A stretch of DNA of 64,000 nucleotides from Streptococcus penaeicida (GTDB taxonomy: Bacteria > Bacillota > Bacilli > Lactobacillales > Streptococcaceae), in contig NZ_LOCM01000015.1 in the NCBI RefSeq assembly GCF_002887775.1, forward strand, positions 1 through 64,000. Reading direction: 5' to 3'. The translations under genes were made by a program, and so were the position numbers. Shown piece after piece: positions 9,850 through 19,463 of the stretch. The notes beneath the pieces are model-generated. The model had not been told where the DNA came from. It did not search any database and saw only the letters and a list, made by a program, of their open reading frames with translations. Position 1 is the stretch's first letter; each line of letters starts with the position of its first letter.

Positions 9850-10405
9850 TCAAAAGGCCGAAGAAGCCATTTATCAATTGTTGGAGGCCTTGGGTGAAGA
9901 TCCTCAGCGTGAAGGTCTTTTAGATACACCGAAACGGGTGGCTAAAATGTATGCTGAAATGTTTGCTGGCTTGGAGCAAGATCCAAAAGAGGAGTTCACA
10001 GCTGTTTTTGCTGAAGAGACTTATGATGATATCGTTTTGGTTAAGGATATTCCTTTTTATTCTATGTGCGAGCACCATTTAGTTCCTTTTTATGGCAAGG
10101 CCCATGTGGCTTATTATCCAGCAGACGGGCGCGTGACAGGTCTTAGCAAGTTGGCTCGAGCTGTGGAAGTGGCTAGTAAGCGTCCGCAGTTGCAAGAGCG
10201 TTTAACCAGTCAGATTGCGACAGCACTTGATGAAGCCTTACATCCTCATGGTGTCTTTGTTGTGGTAGAAGCTGAGCATATGTGCATGACGATGCGTGGT
10301 ATCAAAAAACCTGGCAGTAAAACAGTCACAAAAATGGCCAAAGGCTCACTAGTGGGTGACCGTGATAGCCAACGTTATATTTTAGAATTAATTAAAGACA
10401 AGTAG
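9842..10405 (+). CDS. folE: GTP cyclohydrolase I
   Basis: This 187-residue enzyme converts GTP to dihydroneopterin triphosphate, the first step of folate synthesis. Conserved features are [13 protein letters not shown], the zinc-ligand region [12 protein letters not shown], and [15 protein letters not shown] with a second zinc Cys in [11 protein letters not shown]. The start overlaps the end of folC and has a GAGAGGGAAG ribosome site inside it. Confidence 0.96.
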   Translation: MNSQKAEEAIYQLLEALGEDPQREGLLDTPKRVAKMYAEMFAGLEQDPKEEFTAVFAEETYDDIVLVKDIPFYSMCEHHLVPFYGKAHVAYYPADGRVTGLSKLARAVEVASKRPQLQERLTSQIATALDEALHPHGVFVVVEAEHMCMTMRGIKKPGSKTVTKMAKGSLVGDRDSQRYILELIKDK

Positions 10406-10413
10406 GAGTAGCT

Positions 10414-11214
10414 ATGAAAATTGGGAAACACAGCTTGGATGCCAATGCAGCCATAATGGGAATTCTTAATGTGACGCCAGATTCCTTTTCTGATGGTGGT
10501 TCTTATACCATGCTTGATCAGGCATTAGCACAAGTGGAAAAAATGATTGCTGACGGGGCCAAAATCATCGATGTTGGTGGCGAATCCACGCGTCCAGGTT
10601 ATGATTTTGTTCCAGCTCAAGAGGAAATTGCCCGTGTGGTACCTGTTATCAAGGCTATAAAAGAAAAGTTTGATGTACTTATTAGTATTGACACTTACAA
10701 GACAGAGACGGCTCAAGCTGCACTTGAAGCAGGGGCTGATATTCTAAATGATGTTTGGTCAGGACTTTATGATGGCAAGATGTTAGACTTAGCTGCTAAG
10801 TGGCAGGTTCCGATTATTTTAATGCACAATCAGGAAGACGAGACCTATTCAGATGTGGTTACTGATGTTTGCTCATTCCTAAGGGAACGCAGTCAAGCTG
10901 CCTTGGATGCTGGATTAGCTAAAGAAAATATTTGGATTGATCCAGGCTTTGGTTTTGCCAAATCAGTTGAGCAAAATATTGATTTATTAAAAGGTTTAGA
11001 CCAAGTTTGTCAGCTAGGCTACCCTGTCCTTTTTGGTATTTCTCGTAAACGTGTGGTCGATGCCTTGCTTGGAGGTAACACTAAGGCATTAGAGCGCGAC
11101 CAAGGAACAGCTGCTCTTTCGGCTTATGCCCTTTCTAAAGGTTGTCAAATCGTGCGTGTGCATCATGTGGCTGAAAATAAAGACATCGTTAGTGTTTTAG
11201 AAAAATTAATGTGA
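10414..11214 (+). CDS. folP: dihydropteroate synthase
   Basis: This 266-residue TIM-barrel enzyme joins p-aminobenzoate to the pterin pyrophosphate; it is the sulfonamide target family. Signatures are IMGILNVTPDSFSDGG, IIDVGGESTRPG and ISIDTYKTETA, with the C-terminal FGISRKRVVDALL. It lies 8 bases after folE with a TAGGAG ribosome site. The loop sequences look standard, with no obvious insertion. Confidence 0.96.
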   Translation: MKIGKHSLDANAAIMGILNVTPDSFSDGGSYTMLDQALAQVEKMIADGAKIIDVGGESTRPGYDFVPAQEEIARVVPVIKAIKEKFDVLISIDTYKTETAQAALEAGADILNDVWSGLYDGKMLDLAAKWQVPIILMHNQEDETYSDVVTDVCSFLRERSQAALDAGLAKENIWIDPGFGFAKSVEQNIDLLKGLDQVCQLGYPVLFGISRKRVVDALLGGNTKALERDQGTAALSAYALSKGCQIVRVHHVAENKDIVSVLEKLM

Positions 11215-11220
11215 GGAAAG

Positions 11221-11580
11221 ATGGATAAAATACGTTTAAATGGTTGCCGTTTTTATGGTTATCATGGGGCTTTAGCAGAAGAACAAGTGCTGGGTCAAAT
11301 TTTCGTTCTTGATTTAGAATTAGCAGTGGATTTAAGCGCAGCTTCATTGACCGATAACTTAGAAGAAACAGTTCATTATGGTCATGTCTTTGATCGGGTT
11401 AAGGACTTGGTGGAAAAGCAACGTTTCGCCTTAATTGAGCGCTTAGCCGGTGCTATTTGCCAGGATCTTTTTGAGGCCTTTGAACCGATTCAGGCCATCA
11501 CCATCAGCATTAAAAAAGAGAATCCGCCGATCGCAGGTCACTATGATTCTGTAGGCATTGTTTTGGAGCGTCGCCGATGA
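11221..11580 (+). CDS. folB: dihydroneopterin aldolase
   Basis: This 119-residue enzyme cleaves dihydroneopterin to the hydroxymethyl pterin. Family motifs are CRFYGYHGALAEEQVLGQ near the N-terminus, the HYGHVFD region and the FALIERLAG stretch. It is preceded by GAGGAAAG and overlaps folK by 4 bases (ATGA). Confidence 0.95.
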   Translation: MDKIRLNGCRFYGYHGALAEEQVLGQIFVLDLELAVDLSAASLTDNLEETVHYGHVFDRVKDLVEKQRFALIERLAGAICQDLFEAFEPIQAITISIKKENPPIAGHYDSVGIVLERRR

Positions 11581-12068
11581 CTAATGTTTATTTAAGTTTG
11601 GGTTCTAACATGGGTGATCGTCAGAATTATCTTGCTCAAGCCATTGAAGCATTGTCTCAACTACCTGATACTGAAACGAAAGCTGTATCCTCGCTTTATG
11701 AAACACCTGCCTGGGGTAATACCAATCAAGCCTCTTTTCTTAATATGGTTTGTCAATTGGAAACAGATTTGGAGCCTTTGGCTTTGCTGGAATGGATTCA
11801 TCAGATCGAGGCTGACTTGGGTCGGGTTCGTCATGAAAAGTGGGGACCACGGACCATCGACATCGATATTCTTTTGTTTGGTCAGAAGGAAATGGACTCT
11901 GAAGTGCTAACCATTCCCCATCCCTTTATGACAGAAAGAGCCTTCGTTTTAGTCCCTTTATTAGAAATTGCACCTAATGTAATCATTCCAGGAAAAACTG
12001 GCTCTAACAAGGATTTTTTGTCGCTTCTGGACGCTAGTGATATAGTATTTTCAGGGAAATTGTCATAA
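11577..12068 (+). CDS. folK: 2-amino-4-hydroxy-6-hydroxymethyldihydropteridine pyrophosphokinase
   Basis: This 163-residue kinase transfers pyrophosphate from ATP to the hydroxymethyl pterin. It has the N-terminal YLSLGSNMGDRQNYL, the SSLYETPAWG segment and the signature RHEKWGPRTIDIDILLFG. It overlaps folB by 4 bases and is the last gene of the folate run; a short terminator follows at 12118-12140. Confidence 0.95.
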   Translation: MTNVYLSLGSNMGDRQNYLAQAIEALSQLPDTETKAVSSLYETPAWGNTNQASFLNMVCQLETDLEPLALLEWIHQIEADLGRVRHEKWGPRTIDIDILLFGQKEMDSEVLTIPHPFMTERAFVLVPLLEIAPNVIIPGKTGSNKDFLSLLDASDIVFSGKLS

Positions 12069-12109
12069 AATTCTTATTGAAAATGATTCTTATTTTAGAC
12101 AAAATTTGA

Positions 12110-12140
12110 TATAATGGAATCGGCTCTGTGCCGATTTTTT
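12110..12140 (+). terminator. short terminator nested just after a -10 box
   Basis: A consensus TATAAT (12110-12115) is followed directly by AATCGGC (12118-12124), a 5-base loop, GCCGATT (12130-12136) and a T-run to 12140. The hairpin probably ends the folate operon. The -10 box, if used, would start murB transcripts within or just before the hairpin. Confidence 0.6.
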
Positions 12141-12176
12141 AGTGTTAAAAGAAATGATTCGGAAAGAAGATTAAAA

Positions 12177-13067
12177 ATGATTGAAGAATTATCCGGAATT
12201 GATATCCGAGAAAATGAACCTTTAAAGAAATACACTTATACCAAGGTTGGAGGCCCTGCGGATTATTTGGCCTTTCCACGTAATCAAATTGAATTAGAGC
12301 GTCTTGTTAAGTACGCTAACCGTGAGAATCTTCCTTGGTTAGTTTTAGGGAATGCCAGTAATTTAATTGTCCGTGATGGCGGTATTCGTGGTTTTGTGAT
12401 CATGTTTGATAAACTCAACTTGGTGACTGTCAATGGTTATACCATTGAAGCAGAAGCTGGTGCCAATTTAATTGAGACGACGAAAGTTGCTAAATATAAT
12501 AGCCTAACTGGATTTGAATTTGCCTGTGGTATCCCTGGAAGTGTCGGTGGTGCCATCTTTATGAATGCGGGTGCTTATGGTGGGGAGATCGCTAATATTT
12601 TCCTCTCAGCAAAAGTATTGACTAAAGAAGGTGAGATTAAAACGATTACTGCGCGGGAAATGGCCTTTGGTTATCGGATGTCAGCAATTCAAGCCAGTGG
12701 CGATATTGTCATTTCAGCAAAATTTGCTTTAAAACCAGGTGATTTTGATCAAATCTCGCAAGAGATGGAGCGGTTAAATCATCTTCGCCGCATGAAACAA
12801 CCTTTAGAATACCCATCTTGTGGTTCTGTATTCAAGAGACCAGTTGGTTATTTTGCTGGCCAGCTGATTATGGAAGCTGATCTTAAAGGCTACCGTGTTG
12901 GTGGAGTGGAAGTTTCTGAAAAACACGCTGGTTTTATGATTAATGTTAATCAAGGGACAGCCCGAGATTATGAGCAATTAATTGCTCATGTTATTGACCG
13001 TGTAAAAGCCAACTCTGGCGTTACACTTGAGAGAGAAGTTCGTATTATTGGTGAAGACATCACTTAA
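12177..13067 (+). CDS. murB: UDP-N-acetylenolpyruvoylglucosamine reductase
   Basis: This 296-residue FAD enzyme makes UDP-N-acetylmuramate for peptidoglycan. It shows [11 protein letters not shown], the FAD-binding [33 protein letters not shown] and the catalytic-Ser region [11 protein letters not shown]. The start at 12177 follows GGAAAGAAG; an upstream frame from 12114 would read through the terminator hairpin and is rejected. It precedes potA, as in related streptococci. Confidence 0.95.
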   Translation: MIEELSGIDIRENEPLKKYTYTKVGGPADYLAFPRNQIELERLVKYANRENLPWLVLGNASNLIVRDGGIRGFVIMFDKLNLVTVNGYTIEAEAGANLIETTKVAKYNSLTGFEFACGIPGSVGGAIFMNAGAYGGEIANIFLSAKVLTKEGEIKTITAREMAFGYRMSAIQASGDIVISAKFALKPGDFDQISQEMERLNHLRRMKQPLEYPSCGSVFKRPVGYFAGQLIMEADLKGYRVGGVEVSEKHAGFMINVNQGTARDYEQLIAHVIDRVKANSGVTLEREVRIIGEDIT

Positions 13068-13103
13068 AGGGAACTCAACTATATTATGGAGGATTTATGA
13101 CAA

Positions 13104-14258
13104 TTGACTAAGCCAATTATCACTTTCGAAAATGTTTCTAAAACATTTGAAGACAATGGTACGCAAGTACTTAAAAACATTAATTTTGAACTCGAAGAAG
13201 GTAAGTTTTACACTTTATTAGGAGCCTCAGGTTCTGGGAAATCAACCATCTTGAATATTATTGCTGGTCTCATTGATGCCACTAGTGGTGATATTTACCT
13301 AGATGGTAACCGTATCAACGACCTCCCTATTAGTAAAAGGGATGTTCATACGGTTTTCCAAAATTATGCCCTCTTCCCGCACATGAATGTATTTGATAAC
13401 GTGGCTTTTGCCTTGAAGTTAAAAAATATCCCTAAAGCAGAAATCAGTAGCCGTGTTAAGGAAACCCTTAAAATGGTTCAACTTGAAGGCTTTGAAAATC
13501 GTCCAATCCAAAAATTATCAGGTGGCCAAAGACAACGTGTTGCCATAGCACGCGCCATCATCAACCAACCTCGTGTTGTTTTACTTGATGAGCCTTTGTC
13601 AGCTCTTGACTTGAAACTTCGTACGGAAATGCAGTACGAATTGCGTGAATTGCAACAAAGACTTGGTATTACCTTTGTTTTTGTTACCCACGATCAAGAA
13701 GAAGCTCTCGCCATGAGTGACTGGATTTTTGTCATGAATGATGGTCAAATTGTTCAATCAGGAACTCCGGTTGATATCTACGATGAACCCATTAACCATT
13801 TTGTTGCTAACTTTATTGGAGAATCAAATATCATCAACGGTACCATGATTGAAGACTATCTGGTTTCCTTTAATGGTAAAACCTTCGAATCAGTCGATGG
13901 TGGGATGCGTCCTAATGAACCAGTTGAAGTGGTAATCCGTCCAGAAGATTTACAAATTACCCTTCCTGAAGAAGGAAAGTTAAAAGTTAAGGTCGACACA
14001 CAATTATTCCGTGGTGTCCATTACGAAATTATTGCTTATGATGAACTTGATAACGAGTGGATGATTCATTCTACCCGCAAAGCCATCGAAGGCGAAGTTA
14101 TAGGTTTAGATTTTACCCCAGAAGATATCCATATTATGCGTCTCAATGAAACGGAAGAAGAATTTGATGCCCGGATTGAGGAGTATGTGGAAGTTGAAGA
14201 GCAAGAAGAAGGCTTAATCAACGCTATCGAGGAGGAAAGAAATGATGAAAACCTCTAA
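13104..14258 (+). CDS. potA: spermidine/putrescine ABC transporter ATP-binding protein
   Basis: This 384-residue ATPase drives the PotABCD polyamine importer. Walker A is [11 protein letters not shown], the ABC signature is [10 protein letters not shown] and Walker B is [13 protein letters not shown]; the C-terminal third is a TOBE-type regulatory domain. The start is TTG at 13104 ([11 protein letters not shown]). An ATG at 13097 lies closer to the GGAGG site (13088-13092) but opens only a four-codon frame that stops at 13111. Overlap with potB is 17 bases. Confidence 0.94.
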   Translation: MTKPIITFENVSKTFEDNGTQVLKNINFELEEGKFYTLLGASGSGKSTILNIIAGLIDATSGDIYLDGNRINDLPISKRDVHTVFQNYALFPHMNVFDNVAFALKLKNIPKAEISSRVKETLKMVQLEGFENRPIQKLSGGQRQRVAIARAIINQPRVVLLDEPLSALDLKLRTEMQYELRELQQRLGITFVFVTHDQEEALAMSDWIFVMNDGQIVQSGTPVDIYDEPINHFVANFIGESNIINGTMIEDYLVSFNGKTFESVDGGMRPNEPVEVVIRPEDLQITLPEEGKLKVKVDTQLFRGVHYEIIAYDELDNEWMIHSTRKAIEGEVIGLDFTPEDIHIMRLNETEEEFDARIEEYVEVEEQEEGLINAIEEERNDENL

Positions 14259-15036
14259 GCTTTATGCAGTGCCATATTTTTTATGGATTTTCCTCTTTGT
14301 CTTAGCGCCAGTTGCTTTACTCTTTTACAAGTCCTTTTTTGATATTGAAGGTCACCTGACATTAGCTAATTATCAAACCTTTTTTAGCTCGTGGACTTAT
14401 ATTCGAATGAGTTTAAACTCCATTATCTATGCTGGTCTTATCACCTTAGTAACGCTTTTGCTTTCGTACCCAGCAGCCTATTGTTTGACGCGTTTAAAAC
14501 ACAAACAACTCTGGCTCATGTTAATCATCTTACCGACTTGGGTTAATCTTTTGTTAAAAGCATACGCTTTTATGGGGATTTTTGGTCAGCAAGGTGGGGT
14601 AAATGCCTTCTTAGATTTCATTGGTGTGGGTCCCCAACAAATCCTATTTACCGATTTTTCATTTATCTTTGTAGCCTCATACATTGAGTTACCTTTCATG
14701 ATTCTACCCATTTTTAATGCCTTAGATGATATTGATGATAATGTCATTAATGCCAGTCGTGATTTAGGTGCCAATGAATTCCAAACATTTTCAAGAGTTA
14801 CTTTCCCCTTGTCAATGAGTGGTGTTCGAGCAGGTGTACAAGCCGTCTTTATCCCAAGTTTAAGTCTCTTTATGTTAACGCGTTTAATTGGAGGAAACCG
14901 AGTTATTACGCTTGGTACTGCCATTGAACAACATTTCTTAACAACGCAAAACTGGGGTATGGGTTCAACTATCGGAGTCATTTTGATTTTGACCATGCTT
15001 GCTATTATGTGGGTAACAAAGGAGAGAAGTAAATGA
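14242..15036 (+). CDS. potB: spermidine/putrescine ABC transporter permease PotB
   Basis: This 264-residue inner-membrane permease has about six hydrophobic segments. The EAA-loop region [22 protein letters not shown] docks the PotA ATPase. The start overlaps potA; tandem ATG codons at 14242 and 14245 follow GAGGAGGAAAG. It overlaps potC by 4 bases. Confidence 0.93.
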   Translation: MMKTSKLYAVPYFLWIFLFVLAPVALLFYKSFFDIEGHLTLANYQTFFSSWTYIRMSLNSIIYAGLITLVTLLLSYPAAYCLTRLKHKQLWLMLIILPTWVNLLLKAYAFMGIFGQQGGVNAFLDFIGVGPQQILFTDFSFIFVASYIELPFMILPIFNALDDIDDNVINASRDLGANEFQTFSRVTFPLSMSGVRAGVQAVFIPSLSLFMLTRLIGGNRVITLGTAIEQHFLTTQNWGMGSTIGVILILTMLAIMWVTKERSK

Positions 15037-15809
15037 AAAAATTCGCACCAATTTATTTAACTTTCACTTTTGTCCTTCTCTATGTACCAATCCTTTATTT
15101 AATTTTCTATTCATTTAATAAAGGTGGTGATATGAATTGTTTTACAGGTTTTACTCTGGAAAACTATCAGACCCTTTTTGCTGATAGCAGACTCATGTCG
15201 ATTCTATTACAAACCTTTGTCCTTGCCTTTCTAAGTGCTTTAATTGCGACCTTCATTGGTACCTTTGGAGCTATCTTTATCCATCATACAAAGAAAAAAT
15301 ATCAAAATTCACTCTTATCAACAAATAACGTTTTAATGGTATCACCGGACGTTATGATTGGTGCTTCATTCTTGATCTTATTTACAACCTTGAAATTCCA
15401 ATTAGGCATGACTTCAGTTCTCTTGAGTCACATTGCCTTTTCAATTCCTATTGTTGTTTTAATGGTTCTCCCAAGATTAACTGAAATGAATCAAGATATG
15501 ATTAATGCTGCTTATGACTTAGGAGCAAGTCAGTTCCAAATGATGAAAGAAGTCATGTTGCCTTATCTGACGCCAGGAATCATTGCCGGTTATTTTATGG
15601 CCTTCACTTATTCCTTAGATGATTTTGCGGTTACTTTTTTCCTTACAGGTAATGGCTTCACAACCCTTTCCGTCGAAATTTATTCACGCGCCCGCCAAGG
15701 GATCTCGCTTGATATCAATGCCCTTTCCACAATCGTCTTTTTCTTCTCTATCTTGTTGGTAATGGGATATTATTACATTTCCCAAGAAAAGGAGGAAAAA
15801 CATGCGTAA
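15033..15809 (+). CDS. potC: spermidine/putrescine ABC transporter permease PotC
   Basis: This 258-residue second permease of the polyamine importer has six hydrophobic segments. Its EAA-like loop is NAAYDLGASQFQMMKEVMLPYL. The ATG overlaps the potB stop (ATGA) and the 3' end overlaps potD by 8 bases, so the four genes are tightly coupled. Confidence 0.93.
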   Translation: MKKFAPIYLTFTFVLLYVPILYLIFYSFNKGGDMNCFTGFTLENYQTLFADSRLMSILLQTFVLAFLSALIATFIGTFGAIFIHHTKKKYQNSLLSTNNVLMVSPDVMIGASFLILFTTLKFQLGMTSVLLSHIAFSIPIVVLMVLPRLTEMNQDMINAAYDLGASQFQMMKEVMLPYLTPGIIAGYFMAFTYSLDDFAVTFFLTGNGFTTLSVEIYSRARQGISLDINALSTIVFFFSILLVMGYYYISQEKEEKHA

Positions 15810-16875
15810 ACTTTATTCATTCGTAGCAGGAGTAGTTGCGATAATCGTCGTTTTAGCTGGCCTTTCCTTTGCTTTGGAAAAAAAGACAGGGTCGGGTAGT
15901 CAATCTGATAAATTAGTGATTTACAACTGGGGAGATTATATTGACCCAGCTTTGCTGAAAAAATTCACTAAAGAAACGGGTATTCAAGTTCAGTACGAAA
16001 CCTTTGATTCCAATGAAGCCATGTATACTAAAATCAAACAAGGTGGAACCACTTATGATATCGCTGTTCCAAGTGATTACACCATTGATAAAATGATTAA
16101 AGAAGGTCTTTTAGTCAAACTGGATAAAAGTAAATTAAAGGGTATGGATAACATCGGTAAAGAATTCTTAGGAAAAAGTTTTGATCCTAAAAATGATTAT
16201 TCCATCCCTTATTTCTGGGGAACAGTTGGTATCGTTTATAACGATCAACTGATTAAAAACCCACCAAAACACTGGATTGATTTATGGCGACCAGAATATA
16301 AAAATCAAATCATGTTAATTGACGGCGCCAGAGAAATGTTAGGGGTTGGTTTAACAACTTACGGTAATTCCGTCAATTCTAAAAATATGAGTCAGTTAAC
16401 CCAAGCTGAAAACCGACTTCAAGCTTTAACGCCAAATGTCAAAGCAATCGTTGCTGACGAGATGAAAGGCTACATGATTCAGGGAGATGCCGGAATCGGT
16501 GTTACTTTCTCAGGTGAAGCCAGTGAAATGCTAGATAGTAATGAGCATTTGCATTACGTTGTGCCATCAGAAGGTTCAAACCTTTGGTTCGATAATTTAG
16601 TTCTACCAAAAACCATGAAGCATGAAAAAGAAGCTTATGCCTTCCTAAACTTCATCAATGAACCAAAAAATGCAGCTCAAAATGCTGAATATATTGGCTA
16701 TGCAACCCCAAATAACAAGGCAAAAGCCATGTTACCGAAAGACATTAAGGAAGATGAAGCGTTTTACCCAACTAATGAAACCATTAAGAAATTAGAAGTT
16801 TACGATAACTTAGGTGATTATTGGTTAGGTGTCTATAACGATTTATACTTGCAATTTAAGATGTACCGGAAATAA
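15802..16875 (+). CDS. potD: spermidine/putrescine-binding protein PotD
   Basis: This 357-residue extracellular binding protein captures polyamines for PotABC. The mature part has VIYNWGDYIDPALLKKF and the PSDYTIDKMI and WFDNLVLPKTM segments typical of PotD. The N-terminal hydrophobic stretch (residues about 5-25) has no lipobox cysteine, so the protein is probably held by an uncleaved signal anchor rather than by lipid. A terminator follows directly. Confidence 0.93.
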   Translation: MRKLYSFVAGVVAIIVVLAGLSFALEKKTGSGSQSDKLVIYNWGDYIDPALLKKFTKETGIQVQYETFDSNEAMYTKIKQGGTTYDIAVPSDYTIDKMIKEGLLVKLDKSKLKGMDNIGKEFLGKSFDPKNDYSIPYFWGTVGIVYNDQLIKNPPKHWIDLWRPEYKNQIMLIDGAREMLGVGLTTYGNSVNSKNMSQLTQAENRLQALTPNVKAIVADEMKGYMIQGDAGIGVTFSGEASEMLDSNEHLHYVVPSEGSNLWFDNLVLPKTMKHEKEAYAFLNFINEPKNAAQNAEYIGYATPNNKAKAMLPKDIKEDEAFYPTNETIKKLEVYDNLGDYWLGVYNDLYLQFKMYRK

Positions 16876-16877
16876 GC

Positions 16878-16906
16878 AAAAAACTACTGTTTGACAGTAG
16901 TTTTTT
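16878..16906 (+). terminator. intrinsic terminator of the pot operon
   Basis: AAAAAACTACTGT (16878-16890) pairs with ACAGTAGTTTTTT (16894-16906) around a TTG loop, two bases after the potD stop codon. Confidence 0.9.
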
Positions 16907-17015
16907 ATGTATTTTTCTCCTTTTCTTGTTACCAAGTATACTGAAATGTCAAAATTTAACTTGATTATATTTTTTACTTTAAAATGTTATTTTGTTTATT
17001 ATCAAATAGATATAT

Positions 17016-17091
17016 TGATACTTTACTTAACTATCTCGGATGCTCGCGTATTACTTTGGAATTCCAGATTATGCTAGGGCGTAAAGTATCA
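17016..17091. repeat. widely spaced inverted repeat of unknown role
   Basis: TGATACTTTAC (17016-17026) is exactly complementary to GTAAAGTATCA (17081-17091), enclosing 54 bases that are more GC-rich than the flanks. It lies in the 256-base gap between the convergent potD and maeR, between two clear terminators. No gene or known RNA family was recognised. Confidence 0.45.
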
Positions 17092-17093
17092 CT

Positions 17094-17131
17094 ATTATAA
17101 AAACTAAAACATTTCTTTTAGTTTTTATAAT
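17094..17131 (-). terminator. terminator of maeKR
   Basis: A perfect 16-bp stem (ATTATAAAAACTAAAA, 17094-17109, with its complement 17116-17131) and a CATTTC loop abut the maeR stop codon at 17132. Confidence 0.8.
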
Positions 17132-17824
17132 TTATTTGATTTCTAAATTACGGTAAACTCTATAAGGGCGGCCAACTTTTGTATAGATTTGTTCACTTAC
17201 AAGTTGCTTATTTTCTTCTAAATAGGCAATATATTTTCGTACAGATACATGAGAAAGTGAAGAAATCTCAGTAACATCTTGTATCGTGAATGGGTTTGGG
17301 AGTTTTGAAATTGAATCTATAATTAACTGATAAGTTGCTTGTGAAAGTCCTTTATCCAAAAATTGCTTTTCTTTGTTTGTTGTTTCAAAATGGATTGATG
17401 AATTTAATTTTTTTAGAGCATCAATATCATCCTGATTAATTATTGATTGATTTAACTGTTTCTGGTGATCTAAGAAACGGTTGATACTTACTTCAAAGCG
17501 ATCATAGGTAAAAGGTTTAATAAGGTAATCAATAATTCCTAAATGAAAACCTGATTTTATGATTTTACCATCATTTGCTGCTGAAATAATAATTACTTCG
17601 CAATTGACGCGATGATTGCGAATATACTCTAACAAAGTAATCCCATTACCATCCTTGATATGGATATCTAGTAAAATCAGATGAATTGGAAATTCTTTTA
17701 ATTTCAATTGTGCGTCCTGAATGCTATCGCTAGATAAAATAGTATTAAAGTGACCAATTTTCTCTAAATAATTTCGGTGGATGAAGTCGACCATTGGATC
17801 ATCTTCAATAATAAGTACATTCAT
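17132..17824 (-). CDS. maeR: response regulator of the malate two-component system
   Basis: This 230-residue CitB/DcuR-family regulator has an N-terminal receiver domain (NVLIIEDDPMVD, phosphoacceptor in LILLDIHIKDGNG, conserved K in YLIKPF). Its C-terminal DNA-binding half has FTIQDVTEISSLSHVSVRKYIAYL. The start at 17824 has GGAG at 6 bases; a slightly longer frame is possible. It overlaps none of maeK but starts two bases after its stop. The maeP-maeE context indicates malate control; this is established for the streptococcal/lactobacillar MaeKR family. Confidence 0.9.
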   Translation of the reverse strand: MNVLIIEDDPMVDFIHRNYLEKIGHFNTILSSDSIQDAQLKLKEFPIHLILLDIHIKDGNGITLLEYIRNHRVNCEVIIISAANDGKIIKSGFHLGIIDYLIKPFTYDRFEVSINRFLDHQKQLNQSIINQDDIDALKKLNSSIHFETTNKEKQFLDKGLSQATYQLIIDSISKLPNPFTIQDVTEISSLSHVSVRKYIAYLEENKQLVSEQIYTKVGRPYRVYRNLEIK

Positions 17825-17825
17825 G

Positions 17826-19349
17826 TTATTCTCCATCATAAGGAATTTTAATTGAAAAAGCTAACTGTTCTTTTAAGGATTCGTTTTTGATTTGACTATG
17901 TGTATCTTGTAGAAGTTGATTAAAGTAACTAGTTGAAAGGAGATTATTTAAGTCATTCCATTCGAGATCATGTTCTATAATTTGATAATAACTATTTAGA
18001 TAACCCTTTTCATAGAACTGGGTGATAATTAATTTTTTTATTTTCCATTTTGATAAGAGATTCTCATGCAAATAGCGGAAAATCATTAAGAAATTGTTGA
18101 GTTGATTTTGCGAATGGCATTCTGGAATGTCACTGCTTACTTCGACACTTAAGTTAATGCCTTGCTCTCTGTATTTATTTTCCTCACCAATTAGAAAACT
18201 CGCTAGCAATGGTTCTTTTATCAGAACGGAAAGATGGGTTAGACTATCTGTTTCTTCATCGATTATACTATCTAAATAGATTTTTAATTGGTCATAATAA
18301 TGGATATCAACTAGACCATAAAGGACATGTAGATGATTCATAAATTTATGAGTTTGTGCTTGCAAAGCTGAGGCGTATGTTGTTGTATAAACAAGTTGAT
18401 CCATTGTATAGATAGCGTCAGCAGCTTTTCTGAGAAAAATAAGATACCCCCTTAAATCGTTATTTACGGAAATGGGTGAAATGGTAATGAGGTAATCCTC
18501 GTCAATAAATCTAAAAAGTTGCTCGTGTCCCTTTGCCAAGTCGATTTTAGAAAAATAAGGAAATAGGTTTTCAAATTTTTGTCCCTGAACATTTTTTAAG
18601 GACAAGGTGCTTTCGATAAGATTTTTAGCTGACTGATTGGCAAGAGTAACATGATGTGTTTTATTAATAATAAAAACAGCATTATTAATCTGATCTAGCA
18701 TAGCATTGCGTTCTTCTAAAAGTTGGTAGATTTCGCTAGGTTCCAAATTATGTAATTGTTTCTTAAGACGTAAGGCAATAAAACTAGTTACTAAAAGACT
18801 AATTAGAATACAAATGAGTAAAGCAGAAGTGTATTTTTGTTTGCTATCATTAATAACATCGTTCAAAGTTTTTAGTTTTAATCCAACAGCGATAGCCCCA
18901 ATTTGTTTCTGTTTTGTATCATATACTGGTACTAAATATCGAATTGATTTTCCAAGGCTTCCGTTAGCTGTTGATATGACTTCTTTACCATGTAAGACAT
19001 TTTTTTCATCACCACCTTGGAAAGGGTGACCAATTTTTTCAGGATTAGGATGAGTTAATCTGATTCCTTTCATATTCATGACGACTACAAAATCTAAATT
19101 ATAACTTTTTGCAGTCTCCTTACTAATAGAAATAATTGACTTATTAGTTTTGTTGTTAATAAGTGCTTTTTTTATTTCAATATTTTTAGCCAACATTTGA
19201 CCAGTTGATGTTAATAAATGGGTTTCTTGAACTTTTATTGAATTGTGTGTTTCATGAATCATAATAGCGTAAAAAACACTTGTTGTTAATGCTATCATTG
19301 TTACTAAAACTAATGATAAACTTGCCCATAATGACAATTTTTTCTTCAT
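17826..19349 (-). CDS. maeK: sensor kinase of the malate two-component system, degenerate ATPase domain
   Basis: This 507-residue CitA/DcuS-type membrane sensor has one membrane helix (about 10-31), an extracytoplasmic ligand-binding domain (about 35-170, with GIRLTHPNPEKIGHPFQGGD), a second helix (about 175-195) and a cytoplasmic PAS region. The phosphoacceptor segment is THKFMNHLHVLYGLV. The C-terminal part aligns in position with an HATPase domain, but no N-box (NLLDNA-like), DxGxG or GxGL motif is visible. It probably senses malate and acts with MaeR; catalytic activity is doubtful from sequence. Confidence 0.85.
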   Translation of the reverse strand: MKKKLSLWASLSLVLVTMIALTTSVFYAIMIHETHNSIKVQETHLLTSTGQMLAKNIEIKKALINNKTNKSIISISKETAKSYNLDFVVVMNMKGIRLTHPNPEKIGHPFQGGDEKNVLHGKEVISTANGSLGKSIRYLVPVYDTKQKQIGAIAVGLKLKTLNDVINDSKQKYTSALLICILISLLVTSFIALRLKKQLHNLEPSEIYQLLEERNAMLDQINNAVFIINKTHHVTLANQSAKNLIESTLSLKNVQGQKFENLFPYFSKIDLAKGHEQLFRFIDEDYLITISPISVNNDLRGYLIFLRKAADAIYTMDQLVYTTTYASALQAQTHKFMNHLHVLYGLVDIHYYDQLKIYLDSIIDEETDSLTHLSVLIKEPLLASFLIGEENKYREQGINLSVEVSSDIPECHSQNQLNNFLMIFRYLHENLLSKWKIKKLIITQFYEKGYLNSYYQIIEHDLEWNDLNNLLSTSYFNQLLQDTHSQIKNESLKEQLAFSIKIPYDGE

Positions 19350-19463
19350 AATTTCTCCTATTATTTGAGTATAACACAGCCAAAAAGAGAGGACTAGTTT
19401 AAATTAATTAAATAAGTTGATTTTCTTTAAAATAATTAAACAAATTAAATAATCTATATTTTT

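Noticed and set aside
12077..12100. AAAATGATTCTTATTTTA, a Fur/PerR-box-like stretch before murB
   Set aside because: It is AT-rich and lacks clear 7-1-7 symmetry; murB is not a known target.
14586..14996. 136-codon minus-strand frame inside potB
   Set aside because: It is the mirror of a conserved permease gene; codon structure belongs to potB.
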